From Hyphomicrobiales bacterium (GTDB taxonomy: Bacteria; Pseudomonadota; Alphaproteobacteria; Rhizobiales; JAJFHC01), in assembly GCA_021775835.1 (NCBI GenBank), contig JAJFHC010000016.1, positions 97,119 to 161,118 on the forward strand: DNA of 64,000 nucleotides, written 5' to 3'. The position numbers were made by a program, and so were the translations under genes. Below, piece by piece: positions 51,787-61,689 of the stretch (position 1 is the stretch's first letter; every line of letters starts with the position of its first letter). The notes below the pieces were generated by a model. That model was not told the origin of the DNA and ran no database searches. It saw only the letters and a list, made by a program, of their open reading frames with translations.

Positions 51787-54063
51787 TCAGGTTACGTAGA
51801 TGACGCCGTACTCCAGGCCGAAGGGCAGATACTCCTCCAGACGGAGACGCAGGTTGGCTTCACGCTGTGGTTGTTTCAGATGGCAATATGCACCCATCTC
51901 AGCGCCGTCTCCGGCACCCGTCGTGATCTCCCGGGGCGCATTCAGGGACAGTTGCAGATACGCCGGCAGGCCATAATCTTCAGCTGTGAATTCAGGCTTC
52001 ACCCGGCGCCTCAGTATCTGCCGGATGGCGTCGCGTTCTGGATCGGTCAGAGGCCCTGCATCCGCCTCCGCCTCCGCAATTGCCTTGCGTTCAGCCAGGT
52101 CGGGCTGACAGCGGTACCGTCGTGGCGTTCTGGAACCGGGACGGACATAGGAGAACCTGACACAGCCGACCTGAATCCGGTCCGCTCGCACCAGCCCGTC
52201 AAAGACGACCTCGGTCGCATAGTCGATCTGGCGCACACGGACATCGCCAATGACCGTGACCCGTTCCAGATGAAGTGCCGGCCCATCCGCATTGGCTGCA
52301 CCGGTTCCAGAGATCGCGTCGACCCCGACGCCGTCGATAATGCTGTCCAGGCCATAAAGGCCGTCCGCTGTTTCCGGCAATCTGATCGGGCCACAGATCG
52401 AAAACGCAAGCTCCACTGCGAACTCGGCATTGGCGGGCGACCCGTCCGGCAAAAGATCGGCCGCTGTGATGCTCGCGGGCACCGGCACCGGTGGCGGCAA
52501 AGGAAGATCGGGATCGGGTTCGGCAATCGATCCGCCAGGAACGAGCGTCGAATGCAGAATACGCAGCCGCCGAAGGGACCCGGTAACTTCCACAGCACCT
52601 TCAACCAGAAGACCTCCCAGCGAAACCGTATAGTCGGGCCGGTCTCCGGCGATCCTCATGGCACCGTCCAGCTGAACATGCGGCCGCGAGCCGTCTGCCG
52701 CCTCTAACGCCAGGAAGTTGCCGGCAGCAGGTGCCGCATCGATGGCCAAAGCTTCGTTGTATGTCCGGTTGTCGGCAATCCGGATGATAGTGTCCAATCC
52801 ACCATCGGCGACCCACTGGGCCAGTGCTGCGTTGATCGTGCCGTGCGTTCCAGGCGCCCCCGTCGCATCGACCTGGAGAACCCTTTCGGCAAACTGTGGG
52901 TCCGTCAGCCAGGCCCGGCGACGATAGGGACCGCCACCGAGGTCCGCGGGGAATCCATAGTGATAATAGACCTCAACCAGGCCGGCCGGCACGTGATCCG
53001 GCCCGATGACGAGCCGGCCGAGTGTGACGTCGATGGCAATATCGGCATTCGCAGGTTGCGACCACACGGCGAGATTGCGGCAGTGAACGTTTTCCGCCGG
53101 TACCGGATTACCGTCCACGAACACCATCATGCTGGGCGCCGGCGCCACGTTGAACCCGGGCACCGCATCGAACAGTCCATAAAATTCCGTAAAACCGGGT
53201 CGTGGAGGAAGCAGCGCTTCGTAGTCGGTAAGATCCTTGAAGAACCGCGCCGGCCGTATCGCCTGGGGCACATGCAATTCGGTTGCAAGAGCGGCTTCAT
53301 CGCCCTCGCGCCTCAACCGGCTGAACAGTGGAGCGGAATTGCCCAACGGACTGAAGTGGTACCGGAAATCGTTGGCCCCACCGAGACGACGCGCTTCCAC
53401 CGCGTCCATCCGATAGGCATTCAGCCGCCACAGGAAAAATCCAATATTTCGGATGTTGTGCCAGCCCTCATGTTGAGAAATCGCCCGGACGTCCACTGTG
53501 TGACAGATCTCGTCGAAGGCCCTGTCGAGCCGGTCCATCCGCTCGACCGACCTGATGTCCGGTGTCTGCAGGGCATGCATGCGCAAATGGTTGCGGACCC
53601 ACTGCGTCCATCCAAGGAGCTCAAAATACTCGACCGCATGAGCCGCCCACCCCGTGACATCCCGCGCCAGTTCCTCCAGCATCGGCAAGGTGCCTTTTCG
53701 CCGGCGATAGTAGATCGTCTTGGCGACATCCGCGCGTGCCCGCAATGCGATCGAGGGTTTCAGTGACGGACCGGTCAGATCGCGAAACAATTCGGCTGCA
53801 GTCTCACCGTCGCGCACCCGGGACTCGTCGAACAAAGGCGTGGTGCCGACAAGATCACCGATATACGGGATCACCCAAGGTTCACAGGTTTCAATAAACG
53901 CGTCTTCATAGAGCTGGCCGATATCCTCCTCGATGGCATCGGCCTGTTGTTCGACAATGCCCAGCAGCGCACGCAACGGCTCACCTGCGGCAAAGTCGCG
54001 CTCGCGAATATAGGCTGGCAGTAGGTGGTAAAGCTTGTCGGAAGGCGCAGTGGAATAGATCAT
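51787..54063 (-). CDS. Phage tail protein I-like baseplate protein
   Basis: 758 residues. The N-terminal 230 residues match tail protein I: LYHLLPAYIRERDF, LLGIVEQQADAIEEDIGQLY, CEPWVIPYIGDLVGTTPLF and RKGTLPMLEELARDVTGW. The C-terminal 450 residues are longer than in ordinary phage gpI and include a beta-rich region that may build a fibre attachment. It starts one base after the baseplate J-like stop. In contractile systems this protein links the wedge to the tail fibres. Confidence 0.8.
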   Translation of the reverse strand: MIYSTAPSDKLYHLLPAYIRERDFAAGEPLRALLGIVEQQADAIEEDIGQLYEDAFIETCEPWVIPYIGDLVGTTPLFDESRVRDGETAAELFRDLTGPSLKPSIALRARADVAKTIYYRRRKGTLPMLEELARDVTGWAAHAVEYFELLGWTQWVRNHLRMHALQTPDIRSVERMDRLDRAFDEICHTVDVRAISQHEGWHNIRNIGFFLWRLNAYRMDAVEARRLGGANDFRYHFSPLGNSAPLFSRLRREGDEAALATELHVPQAIRPARFFKDLTDYEALLPPRPGFTEFYGLFDAVPGFNVAPAPSMMVFVDGNPVPAENVHCRNLAVWSQPANADIAIDVTLGRLVIGPDHVPAGLVEVYYHYGFPADLGGGPYRRRAWLTDPQFAERVLQVDATGAPGTHGTINAALAQWVADGGLDTIIRIADNRTYNEALAIDAAPAAGNFLALEAADGSRPHVQLDGAMRIAGDRPDYTVSLGGLLVEGAVEVTGSLRRLRILHSTLVPGGSIAEPDPDLPLPPPVPVPASITAADLLPDGSPANAEFAVELAFSICGPIRLPETADGLYGLDSIIDGVGVDAISGTGAANADGPALHLERVTVIGDVRVRQIDYATEVVFDGLVRADRIQVGCVRFSYVRPGSRTPRRYRCQPDLAERKAIAEAEADAGPLTDPERDAIRQILRRRVKPEFTAEDYGLPAYLQLSLNAPREITTGAGDGAEMGAYCHLKQPQREANLRLRLEEYLPFGLEYGVIYVT

Positions 54064-54064
54064 G

Positions 54065-57000
54065 TCACAGACTCTCCACCACGCTCAGGGAAACATCGAG
54101 AACCGGATCGGCGATATAAGCCTGTTCGGCCGCCAGGACTGGTGGCACCGGGCCACCGTCGAATCCCGCGCGGGCATAGCGGTCGATCAACGCTGGATTG
54201 GCAGGTGTCGGTCGGGCCGGATAGAGTCGCACATGCGGCTGCAGGGGGGCAGCTGTTACGGATCTCACAGCACGTTCCGCTGGGGTGAGATCGGCAAAAT
54301 CCTTTAACTGGAATTGATCGACATCCGCGGCTGTAACGCCCCTGGCAGCCTGAAGCGCCGAGTAGACCTGGCTTGCATGGACAGCCTTGCCCAAGGGCAT
54401 CGCGTCGAAGTCGAACAGATCTTCAACTGCCTTGCGTGCCGACGCCAGCACCACATCGGCTTCAAATGCCGGGTCACGCAAAAGCTTGGCGTGGATTGTA
54501 ATCGGCACACGCACGAGATTGGCCAGGAACAGCTGCCGGTTCGGATCACGTGCCGTGGTCATGGCAGCATAGAGCTTGTCGAGCGAGGGGGCTGAGAGCC
54601 GGGTGCCTTCCGCCGCGGCAACCGTGACATGAACCGCACGCTCCAGAGAGTGCCAGACCCACGTGACGTCCGCACGGGCAACCAGGCCTGATTCAACAGC
54701 GATCCACTCAAAGTCCTGCAGCGAAACGGCCCGCCCAAATGTGCGCACGGTCCCCGGTGCAGCAACCCGGGCATTGTCCCGGTTCTCCGGATCGGCACCA
54801 CCTTCGGCCGCCAGTGGGTTGGTGACGGCACGCAGCCCGACCGGACGCTCAAGCGGAATGGATAGCTGGTCCGCCTTTACCCTGCCCTCGAGCCCGAGCC
54901 CTTTTCGGTAACGTGCCGACACATTCATCGCACCGGTGGGCAGTCGCGTCCCGAGGATGCCATCACCGAACGTTAGGACGGTTTCACCATCGCCGTTTTT
55001 CCGGGCTGTATAGACCCGGTCGTTTGGCCCACGGCCGTAAAGACTGGCAACGCCGTTCCAGAGTTCGTCATCAACCCGTACATCGAGTTCGGCAGCGCCT
55101 TTTATCGAACTCGCACTCGGCACATATGTCAGAGGGTCACGCGACAGGGCAAACTTCTGGAAAGCCTGCGTCGCATCACCATTGCCAAGGACTTCGTCGG
55201 GCTGGGTCTCACCGTGACTTGCCTCGGCGATGTTGCCGAGCAGTTGTGCGCCATCAAAGCCGGTAGGCAGGGCTGGCAACACATCAACCAGAAGATGATC
55301 CGGCCGCTCACCGGGAAGGTTTCCGTGCTCGGCTGCCGTGGTGATCCGTGCCAGATGGTGACGATTTCCGGAACGCAGCATGATGCGTCTGTCTTTTTTG
55401 AGAAGACCAAAACCAGAGGCATCAGCCGGCGACACCTGCAGGGCAATCCTGTTGCCCTGCAGCATGGCGGGATAGTCATAGAGTCTGAAGTCAATGTCCT
55501 GGGAGTGTATCTGGAACACCCTTGTCTTGCGGCGATCGGAAATCGCACCCAGTCCGTCCCCCAGGCTCTGCCAACCCGACCATCCGGTGGCCGATTGTTC
55601 TCGATGGCTAAGCGCATCGTCCTCGCCGCGGGCATAGACATGGAGTGATCCGGCCTGACGCAGGACACTGGGTGCGGAGGCAATCACGCCTCCGAGCGAA
55701 TTCCAGGCGCTCCAGTCGGCCCCGATCCGCGTAATCTGCCAGAGTTCACTGCTTGCGCCGCGGGCAAAGATGTCGACGCTTGCCGCGTTGGCGCGCACAA
55801 TTGCCGGTTCATCCTGGATCTGGCCACCGAGATCAACCCAGTCGCTCCATTCACCGGCCGTAAGACCCCGGTGGATCAGATGGCCGGCATCGTCTACGGC
55901 CACCACATCGATCCGGCCCGGTCCGGTCGACGCCGCCGCAGGCCCGGTTGCAAGAGTGCCGCCCAATGACTGCCAGGGCACAAACATCGCACCATCCCAA
56001 TGGAGCCACCACAAGGCGCGGTCGATCCCGCGTGCAAAGATATCTGCCGAGTTGCCGTCGGTCGACACCACCGCCGGCGCTGACGTCAGGCTTCCGCCGA
56101 GCGAGAACAAGGTTTGACTGGCCGACGCAGAGATGTCGGCAGCCACGAGATCTAGGGATCTGCCGCGCGCCAGGGCCCAGAGCCGCCCGCCGGCAGCAAC
56201 GCCTTGGGGGGCCGACGTTATGACGCGGCCCGGTTGTGTGACACCGGTCGGCGTCTGGAGCCTGTCATGGGTAATCCAGTTGCCGTATCCTTGGGCCTGC
56301 ACCCAGGTTCGTTGCAGCAGCGTTCCGTTGCTGTCCATTGCCAGCAAATCGTATCGGTTAGCAACAGCAGGGTCGCGGACAATGTCGATATCAGAACCGA
56401 GATGCGGCCGTCCCCGATAGGCCCAACGTCCGGAGGCCTGTGGATCACCCCCCATGACCCGCATGGCCGCGCCGGATCCGGACCGGCAGAAAACGATATG
56501 CTCTGCCGCCGAGAACCGGGCAACAGACGGGCGGCCCCGAAGGGTCTGGCGAAGAGCGACATGGGTCACGGTATCTTCCTGAACACCGTAAGCCGTGGCA
56601 TCACCAGCAAGCCCACTTGTTACGGTGACAGCGGCTGGCTTGTCTTCGGTTGCCGTAACCACGGCCGTACGCAGGCGTGGAGCCTCGTTTTCACCGGCAT
56701 CGATCAGGAGTCTTGTGCCAGGCTTGACATCCTCGTGGCGGCCGTCGAGCGGATAGACAAGGTCGCCGTTGGCAAAGGCGACCGTAACCTGCCGGTTCAA
56801 CCAACGCGGCCAGGGATGCGCTGAACCGGGAGAACCGGCGATGAAAACATTGTGCCGAGCCGGTGCATTGTGTCCGAAAAACCTGAGGCGGCTTTCGAGT
56901 TTCACCACGCGCGTGACTTCGAACCAATGGCCTGGAGACAGCATGGCAGGGGTAAACTCCAGATACTCACCCGCATCCGTCTGGTTCAGCGCGGTGACTG

Positions 57001-57652
57001 ATTTTTGTGCCACGTCACTCAATCCGAATGTGATCAGACGATCGCCGGGTCCGAGCAGGTCCGGTCGCGCAACGACCGGTGCCAAGCTCGTCCCAACCTT
57101 GAAGGCATTGAAGAGTGTCGGCGGTGCAAAAGCCGGAACCTGATTGATGTCACCATGAGCGACGATCTCTTCGATGGTTTCGAATGTCTGGGGACGTTCG
57201 TCCTGTCCGGGCACGCTCATCACCTTGAGCCCGTTGTAGATTTTTGTCTCCGCGCCATCGTCGAGCGCAAAGGCCAGAAATGTTGTCGCTGCCTGGCCGG
57301 GATTGAGTTCATAATTGATGAGCCTGACGAGGCGCAGAACGGATTCGCGCTCTCGTGACGTGCGCAGGAAAATCTCGTTGGCGATGCGCTCGTTGTAGAA
57401 CGTGAGCACGTCGCCCACCGCCGAGAACAGTTCAAGGACGGTTATCGCAAAATCGTCGCTCTCCCGGGTCGTCAGGTCCGACAGTGCCGGCTCCCGGGCA
57501 ATCGAATCGAGCATCGCCTGACGAAAAGTGGCGAATGTGCCAATGCGGTAGGAAATCGCCTCCAGACCTGGCCTGTTGCTGATCTCGGCAGGGGCCAGTG
57601 CTACGGTTGGCGTACAACAGTTGCAAAAACCGGCATGAGGAATAACGGCCAT
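54065..57652 (-). CDS. Baseplate J-like assembly protein with inserted lectin-type beta-propeller
   Basis: 1195 residues. Residues 1-400 and 700-1195 form a putative baseplate assembly protein of the eCIS type: SIAREPALSDLTTRESDDFA, ELFSAVGDVLTFYNERIANE, then FGDGILGTRLPTGAMNV and SLQDFEWIAVESGLVARADV. Between about 415 and 700 lie some six repeats of 45 residues with W-x2-W-x2-LGG and DIFARG patterns (WQSLGG, WVDLGG, WNSLGG, WQSLGD), as in PLL-type fucose-binding propellers. The insert may bind sugars on a target surface. N-terminal Cys residues (CNCC) are typical of these baseplate proteins. Confidence 0.85.
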   Translation of the reverse strand: MAVIPHAGFCNCCTPTVALAPAEISNRPGLEAISYRIGTFATFRQAMLDSIAREPALSDLTTRESDDFAITVLELFSAVGDVLTFYNERIANEIFLRTSRERESVLRLVRLINYELNPGQAATTFLAFALDDGAETKIYNGLKVMSVPGQDERPQTFETIEEIVAHGDINQVPAFAPPTLFNAFKVGTSLAPVVARPDLLGPGDRLITFGLSDVAQKSVTALNQTDAGEYLEFTPAMLSPGHWFEVTRVVKLESRLRFFGHNAPARHNVFIAGSPGSAHPWPRWLNRQVTVAFANGDLVYPLDGRHEDVKPGTRLLIDAGENEAPRLRTAVVTATEDKPAAVTVTSGLAGDATAYGVQEDTVTHVALRQTLRGRPSVARFSAAEHIVFCRSGSGAAMRVMGGDPQASGRWAYRGRPHLGSDIDIVRDPAVANRYDLLAMDSNGTLLQRTWVQAQGYGNWITHDRLQTPTGVTQPGRVITSAPQGVAAGGRLWALARGRSLDLVAADISASASQTLFSLGGSLTSAPAVVSTDGNSADIFARGIDRALWWLHWDGAMFVPWQSLGGTLATGPAAASTGPGRIDVVAVDDAGHLIHRGLTAGEWSDWVDLGGQIQDEPAIVRANAASVDIFARGASSELWQITRIGADWSAWNSLGGVIASAPSVLRQAGSLHVYARGEDDALSHREQSATGWSGWQSLGDGLGAISDRRKTRVFQIHSQDIDFRLYDYPAMLQGNRIALQVSPADASGFGLLKKDRRIMLRSGNRHHLARITTAAEHGNLPGERPDHLLVDVLPALPTGFDGAQLLGNIAEASHGETQPDEVLGNGDATQAFQKFALSRDPLTYVPSASSIKGAAELDVRVDDELWNGVASLYGRGPNDRVYTARKNGDGETVLTFGDGILGTRLPTGAMNVSARYRKGLGLEGRVKADQLSIPLERPVGLRAVTNPLAAEGGADPENRDNARVAAPGTVRTFGRAVSLQDFEWIAVESGLVARADVTWVWHSLERAVHVTVAAAEGTRLSAPSLDKLYAAMTTARDPNRQLFLANLVRVPITIHAKLLRDPAFEADVVLASARKAVEDLFDFDAMPLGKAVHASQVYSALQAARGVTAADVDQFQLKDFADLTPAERAVRSVTAAPLQPHVRLYPARPTPANPALIDRYARAGFDGGPVPPVLAAEQAYIADPVLDVSLSVVESL

Positions 57653-57653
57653 G

Positions 57654-60275
57654 TTACAACCCTCCTACTGCGGATAGCCGGAGGACACCGTTTTCCGGGA
57701 AGTTGGGATCATTGTCGAGGCGCGGAATCTCGAACGGCGCCATTGCGATCAGGCTGCGATCGAGGCTGTCACCCGGTACCGACCAATATCGTTTGAAGAC
57801 GACCACCGACGCTGAGTCGACACCATCGATCGCCTCAATCACTGCATAGAGTTGAGACAGATAGACCGCCTCACCGAAACCGAATTCCAGAAGGTGGAAA
57901 AAACCGCGTGTCCCGTCTGCATACGCACCGTCTGACAGGACTCTCGCAACAGCTTCGATGACATCACCACGAAAATGACCGTGCGCAACACAAAGCCTGA
58001 TCTCGATTTCAAGCGGCACGTACTGCGCCGCCCTCACGGCCAGGTCGTATCCTGCCAGCTTGAATCGTTTCAGGTGCGCTTTCATGGCCGAAGCGAATTC
58101 GGCGGCAAGGGCAACGCCGCCGCCCGGCAACCGTTCGAGATTGTCGGCGTCACGCGGGTGAAGTGCTACGAACACCGTGTGCCAGCTCCCCGTCCATCTG
58201 AAGCGTGCCTTGGCGGCAGCCACGCCTGGATGGCGCAATGCCATTTCCTCCCAGTCAGCCTCGGTGACGGCGCGGAACTGGATGGCGTGAACCGCTTCCG
58301 GTGCCGTTTGGCGCATCTCCTCAATCGCTTCCGGTTCGGTGCCTGAAGCGGCGGCTTGCGGTTGATAGACGCCATCGACACTTGCAAAAGCCAGCGGTGC
58401 CCCGGGATTGGCAGGATCCAGGGGTTCGGCAGGATCCGGGGCAACCACATGCAGCAGCGACGTCGCACCGATATTGCCGTCACGGCCATTGCCGATCCGA
58501 TATCGAGCACGAGCGCGCGTTACATCAAGCGGACGTCTTCCGAACTGATCGTCGCCAAACCGCAGGACGGCTTCTCCGGAGTTGTCAATCTCGGCCACAA
58601 AGTGTCGGTCGAACGGACCACTGTCGAGGAGGTTTGCAACCGGTGTCCACAACTCGCTTTGCCCGTCCCTGCCTGTCAGGAGGAGTACGACGGCCGGAAG
58701 TGCTGTATCGGCGGGCACATCGAGATCATGACGGCCATGCACCTGCCGGCCCTCGGCCGTATAGACAGAGATGTCTGGGGCGGCCTGTTGTGTAACCGGC
58801 CGCATCGGCAGGACCAGGGATGGCAGCGGCCAGCGCCCGACACCGGTCGCGGGCAAGGCAAGCGTCTGATCATCGGAATCCTGCAGTACCGTACGGCCGT
58901 GGTCGGCCGGTGTAACATTCCCCCGTGCCACCGAGACCGGCGCGATCGGGTCGCCGTCCGCGGTTACCGCCGAGATACAGAGTGGAAATTCGAGGGCATC
59001 TTCTTCGCGCCAGAAAACACGGAGCAGCGGCAGCGGCCCCGGCAGACCGCCGGCATTGAACCGAGGTGTCAGGGTCCCGTTGGGTACGGCATCGGTAAAA
59101 GCATCATCGCTCGTGGGCTCCACGTCCACCAGCCGGACAACTTGCCGATGACGACGATCGGCATCCGCAGCAAAACTCGTGCGCGGACTGCGGACTTCCT
59201 CAAGCAGAACATAATCACCGATCTGCAGTTCCGGCAGAACCGCGAGCTCGGCGCCGGCGGCACCCATGGCAGCATACAGGTAGACCTCGGTCGTGCCTTT
59301 GGCCAGACAGCACTGGGCGTCGTTCCAGGTGTGAACGCGCAGTTCGTTATGCAGATCTGTCACCCGGACCAGGGCACTGGTTTCAAACACTGTGGCATCG
59401 AAAAGTGCGGGGTCACCGTCAAAGTCGGCGGTGTCGGGAAGAACCGGACCGGGCGGCGCCGTCGCACCAACCAATGGCAGGGCGACCCGGGTGGCAAGTT
59501 TCGCTCCCGCAGGAACCACACCGTCGGTGCCGGCGGTAGCGGAAAAATGCACGTGGGTAACGGCATTGCGGCCATTATGCATGCGATAATCGATGAGCCG
59601 ACCGTGTCGGGACGCCGAAATCCGGTGCAGGCAGGTATCCAGATAAGCCTCCGTTCCCGTTGCAGCGTCCTGATGCTGGCTCAGGTAGTCACCCGCGTAG
59701 GCCAGAGCCTCAACCACGGCCATCCCCATATCCGCCGGCAACCGTTCCTGCCAGCCGGGATTCCGCAACGCAATCAGGTCGGTCATGAGGCGCCGAAAGC
59801 TCTGATAGTCCTTCGCCAGATAGTTGAGGTCCGATTCGTCAAGCGCATCGGTCGGACAATCCACGGCAGGTCTGCAATCAAACTCTGTGGGGCATCCAAC
59901 CTTGAAACCGAAGCGTTCTTCGGATCGCTCCAGATCGATGTCCGCGTGGCTTATCCTGAGAACGTAGCTGGAAAAATCGCCCTCGCGATCGAGAAACACC
60001 TGCATCCTGAGCGGATCGCCACCGTCGGGCTGTGCGTCCAGGACTTGAATGTTCACGACACGGACACCGCCGAGCACGACAAAGTCTCCGGCGTTCAAAG
60101 CAGGAGCGGCTTTGAGAAAGACCACGTCGAGAACGTTCTGCTGTCCCGGTGGTGCCAGCGGTGCCCGGCGATACTCCACATAGTCCAGACCGTTGAGGGG
60201 ATGTGCCGGATCGCGGAGCACGCCAGACCGGCGTTCATCCTCGCACCACAGATTTCCACTTCTCGCCAAAACCAT
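57654..60275 (-). CDS. Baseplate J-like assembly protein (first copy)
   Basis: 873 residues, a second member of the eCIS putative baseplate assembly family. Marks are NYLAKDYQSFRRLMTDLIAL, MAVVEALAYAGDYLSQHQD, RISASRHGRLIDYRM, and LRFGDDQFGRRPL late in the protein, then AVTEADWEEMALRHPGVA. Two J-like proteins in tandem form the wedge ring in eCIS. No propeller insert is present. It follows gp25 by nine bases and precedes the second copy by one base. Confidence 0.87.
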   Translation of the reverse strand: MVLARSGNLWCEDERRSGVLRDPAHPLNGLDYVEYRRAPLAPPGQQNVLDVVFLKAAPALNAGDFVVLGGVRVVNIQVLDAQPDGGDPLRMQVFLDREGDFSSYVLRISHADIDLERSEERFGFKVGCPTEFDCRPAVDCPTDALDESDLNYLAKDYQSFRRLMTDLIALRNPGWQERLPADMGMAVVEALAYAGDYLSQHQDAATGTEAYLDTCLHRISASRHGRLIDYRMHNGRNAVTHVHFSATAGTDGVVPAGAKLATRVALPLVGATAPPGPVLPDTADFDGDPALFDATVFETSALVRVTDLHNELRVHTWNDAQCCLAKGTTEVYLYAAMGAAGAELAVLPELQIGDYVLLEEVRSPRTSFAADADRRHRQVVRLVDVEPTSDDAFTDAVPNGTLTPRFNAGGLPGPLPLLRVFWREEDALEFPLCISAVTADGDPIAPVSVARGNVTPADHGRTVLQDSDDQTLALPATGVGRWPLPSLVLPMRPVTQQAAPDISVYTAEGRQVHGRHDLDVPADTALPAVVLLLTGRDGQSELWTPVANLLDSGPFDRHFVAEIDNSGEAVLRFGDDQFGRRPLDVTRARARYRIGNGRDGNIGATSLLHVVAPDPAEPLDPANPGAPLAFASVDGVYQPQAAASGTEPEAIEEMRQTAPEAVHAIQFRAVTEADWEEMALRHPGVAAAKARFRWTGSWHTVFVALHPRDADNLERLPGGGVALAAEFASAMKAHLKRFKLAGYDLAVRAAQYVPLEIEIRLCVAHGHFRGDVIEAVARVLSDGAYADGTRGFFHLLEFGFGEAVYLSQLYAVIEAIDGVDSASVVVFKRYWSVPGDSLDRSLIAMAPFEIPRLDNDPNFPENGVLRLSAVGGL

Positions 60276-60284
60276 AAAACTTCC

Positions 60285-60665
60285 TCACGCAACAGCGGTA
60301 TGCTCGAAGGTCTCCTGTCGGCGCTCGCCGGTTTCGCGCCGTTGATAAGTCACGTCCACCCGGATTGTCGCTTCATCAGCATTGACCGACACCTGCTCTA
60401 CGGAGATCACGGTATCCAGCCAACGGATCAATGACCCGTGGACCAGTTGTTCCGCTGATGCTGCGAGCGCGTCCGAGGCTGGAGCGAACACCAGTTGCTT
60501 CAACCCGCAACCGAACTCGGGCCGGTTCACCCGTTCACCGGGAATTGTGAACAGAACCTGGTAGATCAGATCACGGACATGATCGTTCTCGCTCGTCGAT
60601 GCACTGCGGCCACGCGGGTCAATCGAAAATGGGAAATCCGTCAGCACCTCGAGCGTCACAATCAC
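60285..60665 (-). CDS. GPW/gp25-family baseplate wedge protein
   Basis: 126 residues, the usual gp25 length. NDHVRDLIYQVLFTIPGERVNRPEFGCGL is the family core and EFGCGLKQLVF its end; the second half has a strand-rich tail (RVDVTYQRRETGE). gp25 starts sheath assembly on the baseplate. GTG start overlaps the previous stop (GTGA). Confidence 0.92.
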   Translation of the reverse strand: MIVTLEVLTDFPFSIDPRGRSASTSENDHVRDLIYQVLFTIPGERVNRPEFGCGLKQLVFAPASDALAASAEQLVHGSLIRWLDTVISVEQVSVNADEATIRVDVTYQRRETGERRQETFEHTAVA

Positions 60666-60958
60666 AATCCTCTCGTTCTGATTTCCGTTGGCTGTACTGT
60701 CGTGCCGTCGCTGCGCAGGATGTCGATACTGTCCTTGTTGTCGCGCAGATGGCGCACCACGCCGCGTGCGATCGCCACGAACAACCTCCTTCGATCCCGC
60801 ACGGACGGGTCCTCGGTGTCGGTCACCAGCGGTGGCAACCCGTCAAGGACCATCAGCGCATTGAGCTCGTCCTCAATCGTCAGCGCCATGGAATCTGCCA
60901 GTCCGGAAACATCGGTCTGATCCGCATTGAACTCACCTGGTACCAATTCGTTACCCAT
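60662..60958 (-). CDS. Small eCIS-associated protein, unknown
   Basis: 98 residues, mostly helical: LADSMALTIEDELNALM, GLPPLVTDTEDPSVRDRRRL, FVAIARGVVRHLRDN, then a short strand end with DGTTVQP. It sits between gpV and gp25, where other systems carry a PAAR tip, but no PAAR motifs (PxxPHxH or repeated GS/PA hairpins) are visible. A structural or assembly role is likely. Confidence 0.6.
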   Translation of the reverse strand: MGNELVPGEFNADQTDVSGLADSMALTIEDELNALMVLDGLPPLVTDTEDPSVRDRRRLFVAIARGVVRHLRDNKDSIDILRSDGTTVQPTEIRTRGL

Positions 60959-60966
60959 CGTTTCCC

Positions 60967-61680
60967 CTAATCGAGCAGCACTTTGACGGACAGCAAACTG
61001 GGATCCGGGAGCGGCATTTGCGCCACAGGCAACATCGGCGTCACCGGCAGGATCCCTGCAGCCAGTTCGCCGGGATGCATGTGAAAATTAAAGAGAGTGA
61101 CGAGCTGTGTGAGATACTTCAAAAGGTTGTCGCCAAGCACAGCCGGATGTGCAGCACCCGAACTCCCCTGCTGAATAATCGCACTGTCGACCACCACCCT
61201 GGCAGCACTCTTGATGGTCACCGTGGCGCTCGGCACAGAGATCTCCATGAGGTTGACGCCGACCGAATCCGTCAATGTGATGGTTTGAGCGGCGTCGTCG
61301 AGCACGGCGCTCAAACCAAGTTCACTGCGCCAGATCTTCGTGGTTGGCTGGCTTGGGGAGCCAGGAGGTTTCATCGGCAACTCGCCGGCGCCCCAGTAAC
61401 ACCCGGTCCAGATTGGGCGTGACACATCCCCGGCTTCGAATTCCAGCCAGACACCCGCGCCGATCGGCGGTGTTGAAAAGAAACCGGAAGTCGGGCCCGC
61501 ATAGGGGACGCAGGGTTTCGCCCACCCGGTCGGCACCTCGCCGAGAACCTCCGGCACAAAGGCCTGCAGGCGTCCCAGTCCGGACGGATCCAGGTTGTTC
61601 ATTACTGTCCCGGCGAATTTGCCGAAAACACGGTCCCTCACCTGGTCGTTTTCTCCATTGGGTGTACTTCCATCAGCCAT
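60967..61680 (-). CDS. Phage baseplate assembly protein V-like spike
   Basis: 237 residues. The gpV OB-domain is recognised by FAGTVMNNLDPSGLGRLQAFVPEVLG, VPYAGPTSGFFSTPPIGAGVWLEFEAGD and PIWTGCYWG. The C-terminal half (ITLTDSVGVNLMEI, SATVTIKSAARVVVDSA) would form the beta-helical needle. It forms the central spike with the gpD-like protein encoded just upstream; together they correspond to one VgrG split over two genes. Confidence 0.9.
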   Translation of the reverse strand: MADGSTPNGENDQVRDRVFGKFAGTVMNNLDPSGLGRLQAFVPEVLGEVPTGWAKPCVPYAGPTSGFFSTPPIGAGVWLEFEAGDVSRPIWTGCYWGAGELPMKPPGSPSQPTTKIWRSELGLSAVLDDAAQTITLTDSVGVNLMEISVPSATVTIKSAARVVVDSAIIQQGSSGAAHPAVLGDNLLKYLTQLVTLFNFHMHPGELAAGILPVTPMLPVAQMPLPDPSLLSVKVLLD

Positions 61681-61689
61681 GACAATTCC

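Noticed and set aside
58356..60434. Long plus-strand open frame (about 690 codons) opposite the first baseplate J-like gene
   Set aside because: No family similarity and antisense to a clear gene with family motifs throughout.
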